Shown in pieces: positions 8,219 to 11,728 of a stretch of 11,728 nucleotides of DNA. The position numbers and the translations under genes were made by a program. This DNA is from Bacteroides sp. 43_108 (GTDB lineage: Bacteria; Bacteroidota; Bacteroidia; Bacteroidales; Bacteroidaceae): positions 1 through 11,728 of the forward strand of contig MNQS01000220.1 of the NCBI GenBank assembly GCA_001915545.1, read 5' to 3'. The number at the start of each line of letters is the position of its first letter. Position 1 is the stretch's first letter. The notes under the pieces were generated by a model. The model did not search any database. It had not been told where the DNA came from and saw nothing but the letters and a program-made list of their open reading frames with translations.

Positions 8219-8773
8219 ATGAAACGTTGTTTTTGCTCTATTTTTGTATTTTGCGTATACGTTGGAAGTTTTTATGCGCAGTCATATTATATGAATGAAG
8301 TTGCTGAAGATGCAGGTTATCAAAATGATGGTAATTCATTCTTATCTATCATAGGCCTTATTATATTTATTTTACTACTTATACTTTTTGTACCATTGAT
8401 TATAAGAAATAAAATAGATGATTATAAATTCGATAAAAAGTATAAGAATAGGGAGTATATCCTAACAGAAGAAGCCAAACATATACTTAGCTTAGGACTG
8501 CAGAATAAAGTTTATTTTGAATACTATCAAAATAATGCTTGGAAAAATTGGTTTATTCGAGGGTATATTGATGGAGTAGGAAAGCGTATTCCAGGATTAT
8601 GTTCAACACAAGAACTATTAGAACATAATTGGGAAGCGCCAGCTAAAAGACATATAGATAGTGTAAGAGTGGAATTAATCGGTGGTAATAGAGATATGTC
8701 TTTATCTGCTTATAAAGCTGGATATAACGAAGGCTTAAAAAGAAGAGAGTTGAAAGGAGATATAGAATTATAA
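8219..8773 (+). CDS. Signal-peptide, single-TM protein; possible membrane effector
   Basis: 184 residues. The N-terminus looks like a signal peptide (residues 1-20, ending SFYAQS, cleavage after A20). A short extracytoplasmic loop follows, then a strong membrane helix at about 41-62 (FLSIIGLIIFILLLILFVPLI), then a basic KYKNREY segment and a cytoplasmic domain of about 115 residues with EAKHILSLGL, WKNWFIRGYIDG and a charged C-terminus. It starts 2 bases after the cyclase-like gene, so the two are almost surely co-transcribed and probably coupled. If the neighbour makes a nucleotide signal, this would be the natural responder, but no nucleotide-binding motif is recognised. An alternative is an ordinary envelope protein of unknown role. 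Confidence 0.75.
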   Translation: MKRCFCSIFVFCVYVGSFYAQSYYMNEVAEDAGYQNDGNSFLSIIGLIIFILLLILFVPLIIRNKIDDYKFDKKYKNREYILTEEAKHILSLGLQNKVYFEYYQNNAWKNWFIRGYIDGVGKRIPGLCSTQELLEHNWEAPAKRHIDSVRVELIGGNRDMSLSAYKAGYNEGLKRRELKGDIEL

Positions 8774-8820
8774 CAATACGAAACATTGCTTTAGTATCGT
8801 TTATTTTGAAAGTACATGAT

Positions 8821-8837
8821 ATTCGAGTAAATCGAAT
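8821..8837 (+). terminator. Weak hairpin after the plus-strand trio
   Basis: attcga (8821-8826) and tcgaat (8832-8837) form a perfect 6-base stem with a 5-base loop, 48 bases after the last stop of the plus-strand genes. No strong T-run follows, so terminator function is uncertain. Confidence 0.25.
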
Positions 8838-8853
8838 CTTAAATAATATAAAA

Positions 8854-8879
8854 ACACCCAATTTTACATTCTTGGGTGT
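8854..8879 (-). terminator. ACACCCAA/TTGGGTGT hairpin, probable minus-strand terminator
   Basis: A perfect 8-base stem (8854-8861 with 8872-8879) with a 10-base loop. Read on the minus strand it is followed by TTTTATATTATTT, a reasonable U-run, which fits a rho-independent terminator for the leftward transcript from 9067-9098. An overlapping 8-base inverted repeat (attttaca at 8861-8868, tgtaaaat at 8877-8884) could form a competing stem. Confidence 0.45.
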
Positions 8880-8885
8880 AAAATC

Positions 8886-8940
8886 GGGTGTACATTTTGT
8901 AATTTGCTGATTTTCAGCGTTTATTGCGGAGAGACAGGGA
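8886..8940. other. Possible integration (att) site with tRNA 3'-end-like sequence
   Basis: gcggagagacaggga (8926-8940) resembles the reverse complement of a tRNA acceptor stem and T-arm end (…TCCCTGTCTCTCCGC), of the kind seen at serine tRNA 3' ends. The similarity stops at 8940, and the rest of a tRNA is absent. Just left are a GCTGA-TTT-TCAGC hairpin (8906-8918) and two GGGTGTA repeats 12 bases apart (8874 and 8886). A tRNA-end fragment flanked by small repeats beside excisionase-like genes is what an integrated element's att end would look like. The tRNA match is from memory and short, so this is tentative. Confidence 0.3.
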
Positions 8941-8944
8941 ACGA

Positions 8945-9034
8945 TTAACTTTTAATTTCCCTATTCATTATCAGTATCTTACCAAAAGCCTCTGCTCCTA
9001 TGACACCGAATAATTCACCGCGTATATGCTGCAA
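8945..9034 (-). CDS. Possible 29-residue ORF (TTG start) or gene remnant
   Basis: From a TTG at 9034, preceded by AGGAAG, the minus strand encodes 29 residues beginning (L/M)QHIRGELFGVIGAEAFGK and ending at TAA 8945. The residue pattern looks protein-like and the reading frame is also open for a few codons upstream. A good promoter (9067-9098) lies just ahead and a hairpin terminator (8854-8879) just behind, so the segment is probably transcribed. It could be a small protein, the tail of a deleted gene, or simply part of a small RNA. No family recognised. Confidence 0.25.
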   Translation of the reverse strand: MQHIRGELFGVIGAEAFGKILIMNREIKS

Positions 9035-9066
9035 CTTTCTTCCTGTTACACTCTTACTTACTTTTA

Positions 9067-9098
9067 CAAAAGTAGCAAAAAAATGGCATAAATACAAA
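9067..9098 (-). promoter_or_regulatory. Strong Bacteroides-type promoter firing leftward
   Basis: On the minus strand TTTG (9098-9095), a 20-base spacer and TACTTTTG (9074-9067) match both boxes of the Bacteroides sigma consensus exactly. It starts transcription at about 9060, downstream of the HTH gene's stop, so it does not serve that gene. Its transcript would run through the 29-residue ORF and the att-like repeats. Confidence 0.55.
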
Positions 9099-9111
9099 TT
9101 ATCCACTTGAT

Positions 9112-9396
9112 TTAACGAATATAACTTCTATAATTTTCTTCCAATAACAATTGCAATTTAGAAAGAGGATAAAGAAACTTACCCCCTATGACAGTATAAG
9201 CTATCCCCTGTTCATCACGTAACTTTTGCAAAGTTCTGCTTGATATATGCAACATGCCACATATCTGTTCACCGGTCATATAGACCTCACCGGCTATAGG
9301 AACAGGCAAATCCTGAAATTCAAGTATCTCTTTTGAGCATTTCTTAAGCATCATCATTATGTACTTTTCTGACTGCCTTGTGATTACTCCGTCCAT
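9112..9396 (-). CDS. Excisionase-like helix-turn-helix DNA-binding protein (HTH_17 type)
   Basis: 94 residues. The helix-turn-helix is at about 39-61 (YMTGEQICGMLHISSRTLQKLRDE), followed by the short wing AYTVIGGKFLYPLSKL, the layout of the small MerR/excisionase-like proteins that Bacteroides conjugative and mobilizable elements carry, usually in pairs near the integrase. Such proteins bind DNA at element ends or promoters and control excision or transfer genes. The ATG at 9396 lies 3 bases after the stop of the broken HTH gene upstream, so the pair forms one operon. The protein looks intact. Family confidence is good; the specific target is unknown. Confidence 0.85.
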   Translation of the reverse strand: MDGVITRQSEKYIMMMLKKCSKEILEFQDLPVPIAGEVYMTGEQICGMLHISSRTLQKLRDEQGIAYTVIGGKFLYPLSKLQLLLEENYRSYIR

Positions 9397-9399
9397 ATG

Positions 9400-9675
9400 T
9401 TATCTTTCTTTTTGAATTAATATTTTGGCCAAATCACTCTCTTTATACATATATTTGCCGCCTATACAAGAATATGGAATAATCCCGTATTCCCTATAGC
9501 CTTGCAAACTTCGTTTGGAGATATTCAAAGCCAGACAGACCTCCTGGGCATCCAGTCACTTTTCCATTTCAACCGGACCAATTTTCTTTTTAACGGATTC
9601 AATCTGGGCGGATAAACTCTCTATTTGCAGTTTTAACTGTAAATACGCATGTTTCTCTATAACAACTAATTCCAT
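9400..9675 (-). pseudogene. Second excisionase-like HTH gene broken by an in-frame TGA
   Basis: From the ATG at 9675 the frame reads MELVVIEKHAYLQLKLQIES... , a typical start for this family, with a helical N-terminal part, then reaches MEK followed by TGA at 9558-9556 (codon 40). Beyond it the same frame continues as LDAQEVCLALNISKRSLQGY and ...IPYSCIGGKYMYKESDLAKIL, ending at TAA 9402-9400: a complete helix-turn-helix plus wing. Relatives have W at this spot (WLDxQEVC), so one TGG-to-TGA change explains the break. Without readthrough or reinitiation the product is 39 residues lacking the DNA-binding domain. The frame is open upstream to 9744, but the MELVV start fits the family. The next HTH gene starts 3 bases after the stop. 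Confidence 0.8.
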
Positions 9676-9697
9676 AACAATTTGATTTATAATTTCA

Positions 9698-9829
9698 CTA
9701 TTTACAAAGCAAATAAAAGCATATTTCCACACTTGACAAAACATTCAAAATTAAAGTCATCCGTTGGCGTGCATTGTCACTCCAAATATACCAAATATCC
9801 TCATCCGGACAGATAACATATCTAACCAT
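9698..9829 (-). other. Possible 43-residue ORF or gene remnant
   Basis: From an ATG at 9829 a frame reads MVRYVICPDEDIWYIWSDNA… to TAG at 9698, and is open about 50 bases further upstream. The composition looks protein-like, but it overlaps the promoter of the HTH genes and has no clear ribosome site, so it may be the decayed end of a lost gene. The remainder of the 9676-10032 gap holds only the promoter and the terminator listed separately. Confidence 0.2.
9710..9740 (-). promoter_or_regulatory. Probable promoter of the HTH gene pair
   Basis: On the minus strand TTTG (9740-9737), a 19-base spacer and TTTATTTG (9717-9710, one mismatch to TAnnTTTG) lie just ahead of the MELVV start, giving a leader of about 28 bases. 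Confidence 0.45.
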
Positions 9830-9960
9830 TCCGTAACCCAGCCATCGGTTTCTACTCCTTCCATATTTTCATTCCATAATTATACCTATTATGACTGCTT
9901 ATTTCCGCCAAAATGTCATTTACAAAACTGAAAAAATTCAAACTAAGGTTACTGCTACCA

Positions 9961-10009
9961 CAAAATAAAAAGAAAAGCCCCGTTATCTGCATCCAAACAG
10001 TAACGGGGT
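9961..10009 (-). terminator. Rho-independent terminator of the 10033-11666 operon
   Basis: ccccgtta (9978-9985) pairs perfectly with taacgggg (10001-10008) around a 15-base loop. On the minus strand the stem is followed by CTTTTCTTTTTATTTTG. It lies 24 bases after the stop of the 258-residue gene and is the clearest terminator in the window. Confidence 0.85.
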
Positions 10010-10032
10010 TTCCCCTGCCATTTTTTATCACC

Positions 10033-10809
10033 CTATATCTTTATACCCTTATTTTTTTTCACATGCTCTTTTTCCTTTACGTCTGTTTTCCGCCGTATTT
10101 CCGAAAAGTGCTCTTTCAACAATTTCCCTGCCAGTTTCTTCGCCTTCTCCTGCATCACATCATACACATCCCATCTGTTGCGGCCCAGCAGTTTGTTTTC
10201 TATCTTCTCGAATTTATCGTAAAAACTGAAGTTGTCCGGGTATTCATCTATCAGTCCGTCTCTCGGATAGCCTTTATCCATGATATACAGCAGTGTCATC
10301 CGGTCATAATTATACGGACTCCGAGTAAGGCCCAACCCCTTTCCGGAATCAGTCAGCCTATAATAGTTCTCCCATGTAGGAGCAAGATCATAACGCTCAC
10401 TGTCCGTTATACTTTTCAATGCCGATTTGTCCACAAAAGCATCTGCCGGAATCTTCTCCAACGGCAACAAACAGCCGTAATCATCGCAACAGCGGTTTAC
10501 TTTCCCTTCCATCAATGAAGGCCATCCCCGTAACTCATACACATTCAGATACTTTTCCTCAAAGTCCGGTTCAAAGAAACGCTTCTCTATATTCGTTGCC
10601 ATAAAATCCCCGTATTGACGGTTTCCTACGTAATCCCTACCGAACAGCAGCACCCCTTTACCCGTCTCAACACCTGTATAATACGTGTTCCCATGCTTCA
10701 AATCATCCTGCATCTCCGCTATCACTTCGGGTGGTGCGGACTTTATCTCCCGCCACATCTCCGGTGTAAGTTGTCGGGGATAGTTCTCGTCCCTTGAAAG
10801 CGGGTCCAT
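10033..10809 (-). CDS. Unknown protein, paralogue of the 172-residue neighbour
   Basis: 258 residues, soluble and acidic with a lysine-rich C-terminal tail (RRKTDVKEKEHVKKNKG). Family not recognised. It shares with the protein at 11148-11666 a GVLLFGRD strand (VLLF 53-56), then 22 residues later EKRFF (75-79), a LNVYEL strand (88-93) and DLAPTWENYYRL (141-152), so the two genes are diverged copies. The C-terminal half beyond residue 160 (with YIMDKGYPRDGLIDEY and a helical tail) is longer than in the neighbour. The ATG at 10809 is 6 bases after the previous stop. It is the last gene of a three-gene operon closed by a strong terminator. Likely an accessory gene of a Bacteroidales mobile element; a role is not deducible. 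Confidence 0.8.
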   Translation of the reverse strand: MDPLSRDENYPRQLTPEMWREIKSAPPEVIAEMQDDLKHGNTYYTGVETGKGVLLFGRDYVGNRQYGDFMATNIEKRFFEPDFEEKYLNVYELRGWPSLMEGKVNRCCDDYGCLLPLEKIPADAFVDKSALKSITDSERYDLAPTWENYYRLTDSGKGLGLTRSPYNYDRMTLLYIMDKGYPRDGLIDEYPDNFSFYDKFEKIENKLLGRNRWDVYDVMQEKAKKLAGKLLKEHFSEIRRKTDVKEKEHVKKNKGIKI

Positions 10810-10815
10810 GTACTT

Positions 10816-11136
10816 TCACAGGCAATACACCACTTCCGACAGAGCCAGGTATCTATGCGGCTTAATCCCATGTCCGTCCATCGCCTTTTCCAGTCTTCGC
10901 AGATAATCATCATTATTCCCTTCCCGCAAACGCGGAATAATCCTCATATCAGGCACATTATAGTACATCATGCCCATGGTAGGCATTTCCGTTTCCTTGA
11001 GCGCCTTCTCCACATCTTCCAGCATAAACTCCAGAAAACCTTCCTCACCCGTACCTTTCATACTGACATGCACCGGGTTGAGATGTCCGTCCACTGTGAC
11101 ATACACACTGCCACTGTTCGTATTCTCTTTTTCCAT
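10816..11136 (-). CDS. Small unknown protein between two paralogues
   Basis: 106 residues, soluble. The N-terminal part is strand-rich (SVYVTVDGHLNPVHVSMKG), followed by an acidic helix (FLEFMLEDVEKALKE), a MGMMYYNVPDMRIIPRLR strand segment, a second acidic helix (DDYLRRLEKAMDGHG) and a hydrophobic end. No motif or family recognised. The spacing to both neighbours (11 bases upstream, 6 downstream) shows it is in the same operon. Its position between two paralogous genes suggests the three products work together, possibly as partners, but nothing in the sequence shows the function. Confidence 0.75.
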   Translation of the reverse strand: MEKENTNSGSVYVTVDGHLNPVHVSMKGTGEEGFLEFMLEDVEKALKETEMPTMGMMYYNVPDMRIIPRLREGNNDDYLRRLEKAMDGHGIKPHRYLALSEVVYCL

Positions 11137-11147
11137 TCATCAAAAAA

Positions 11148-11666
11148 TTAAATGTTCATTCCTTGTCCTTTTCTCTTTGCCGGAATCCGCACCCTCATTT
11201 CCACGTTCGGGAACCGTACATTATCCGGTCGTGCCACCAGTGACGAGACTATCCGTTCCTGTTCTCCGGTCAGCGGCATAGGCTGCCGTTGCAATTTTCT
11301 CAGCCTGTTAAAGTTCCTCAGCGTAGGTGCCATGTCGCAACATGCCACACAAATCCCATATCTCACCATATCCGAAGAAACCGTCTGCCCGTCACCTATT
11401 TTTGCCCGGCATGCGGCATTCAGCGGAGCCACCTCATAAAACCTCAAGCTCTCAGGTTTCCGCTTGCCGTCAAAAAAACGTTCGGCCAGCCCACTCAGAA
11501 ACTCATCCAGCATCCTGTCCCCACCGTCTGTCTTGTCAAACAGCAATACCTTCCGCCCGTGTTCCACCGCCATGTAGGTGGGAAAAGCAGCCAGCCCGCT
11601 GCGTATCACATCCCCGTCCATTCCGAAACGATGGAAAAGCCACTCAACTTTGACCCTTTTGGCCAC
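11148..11666 (-). CDS. Unknown protein, possibly 5'-truncated by a mobile element
   Basis: 172 residues from a GTG at 11666, with an in-frame TAA three codons upstream. An internal ATG at 11621 is an alternative start. It matches the 258-residue protein at KVLLFDKT (39-46), AERFF (61-65, the same 22-residue spacing from VLLF), LRFYEV (74-79) and DMAPTLRNFNRL (111-122), and has a CxxCC cluster (C106, C109, C110). It has fewer residues than its paralogue before the shared part, and its first codons (GTG GCC AAA AGG GTC) lie in a degenerate copy of the direct repeat that fills 11677-11728. The original N-terminus was therefore probably replaced when an IS21-like element inserted. Function unknown. 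Confidence 0.7.
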   Translation of the reverse strand: MAKRVKVEWLFHRFGMDGDVIRSGLAAFPTYMAVEHGRKVLLFDKTDGGDRMLDEFLSGLAERFFDGKRKPESLRFYEVAPLNAACRAKIGDGQTVSSDMVRYGICVACCDMAPTLRNFNRLRKLQRQPMPLTGEQERIVSSLVARPDNVRFPNVEMRVRIPAKRKGQGMNI

Positions 11667-11728
11667 GCAGAATTATCCCTTTTTGCTAAAATATGATTGC
11701 CCCCTTTGGCTAAAATAGTGTTGCCCAC
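11654..11728. mobile_element. Direct-repeat array resembling one end of an IS21-family element
   Basis: Two near-identical units, CCCTTTTTGCTAAAATA (11677-11693) and CCCCTTTGGCTAAAATA (11701-11717), each followed by a …TTGCC end, recur with a 24-base period. A third, degenerate unit (cccttttggc, 11654-11663) sits 23 bases to the left. IS21-family elements carry several such ~20-base repeats at their ends, and Bacteroides members have ones of this look. The element body, expected to hold istA and istB, would lie right of the window. Family assignment is from memory of the repeat style. Confidence 0.45.

Noticed and set aside
8926..8940. Complete tRNA gene
   Set aside because: Only 15 bases resemble a tRNA 3' end; no anticodon or D-arm can be folded from the flanking sequence.
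9913..10518. 201-residue plus-strand open frame
   Set aside because: It lies opposite the 258-residue minus-strand gene and its terminator, has a His/Ile/Phe-rich composition typical of an antisense frame, and no family-like features.
11677..11728. CRISPR array
   Set aside because: Only two clear repeats with a continuous 24-base period and no spacers of constant length; fits a transposon end better.

Overview
This looks like an accessory, island-type region from a member of the Bacteroidales (Bacteroides, Parabacteroides or a relative). The clues are Bacteroides-style promoters (TTTG, about 19-20 bases, TAnnTTTG), A-rich leaders with weak Shine-Dalgarno sequences, a truncated Bacteroides-type tyrosine recombinase, paired excisionase-like helix-turn-helix genes, and sharp changes in base composition between blocks. 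No housekeeping gene is present.

Layout, left to right. (1) 329-5056, minus strand: a tight four-gene operon, transcribed right to left, made of a 300-residue protein with an HHLHLG motif, a ~327-residue protein ending in a HEPN-type RCERFH motif, a 425-residue protein with an N-terminal four-cysteine zinc ribbon and a HEPN-type RNAASH motif, and a 515-residue protein that looks like an internal duplication with an R-x4-H motif in each half. The genes are 2 to 17 bases apart or overlap by 4. I recognise no named system in this set. It is the best candidate in the window for an undescribed defence (RNase/abortive-infection type) system. (2) 5520-6317, minus: the N-terminal two thirds of a tyrosine recombinase, cut off inside the catalytic domain. 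(3) 6804-8773, plus: three very AT-rich genes, namely a secreted protein, a nucleotidyl-cyclase-fold-like protein (DILGF...FSDT...YYGEAL), and a signal-peptide plus single-TM protein starting 2 bases later. The last two recall a cyclase plus membrane effector (Pycsar-like) layout, but expected catalytic residues are missing, so this is tentative. (4) 8821-9829: hairpins and short repeats next to a 15-base sequence resembling a tRNA 3' end (a possible integration site), a good promoter firing leftward across it, and two excisionase-like HTH genes, the upstream one broken by an in-frame TGA. (5) 10033-11666, minus: three genes of unknown function with higher GC, the outer two paralogous, closed by a clear rho-independent terminator. 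(6) 11654-11728: the start of a direct-repeat array resembling the multi-repeat end of an IS21-family element, running out of the window.

Taken together, the window reads as a patchwork of mobile-element pieces carrying two separate candidate defence modules. All functional assignments come from motifs read by eye, and no homology search was possible.
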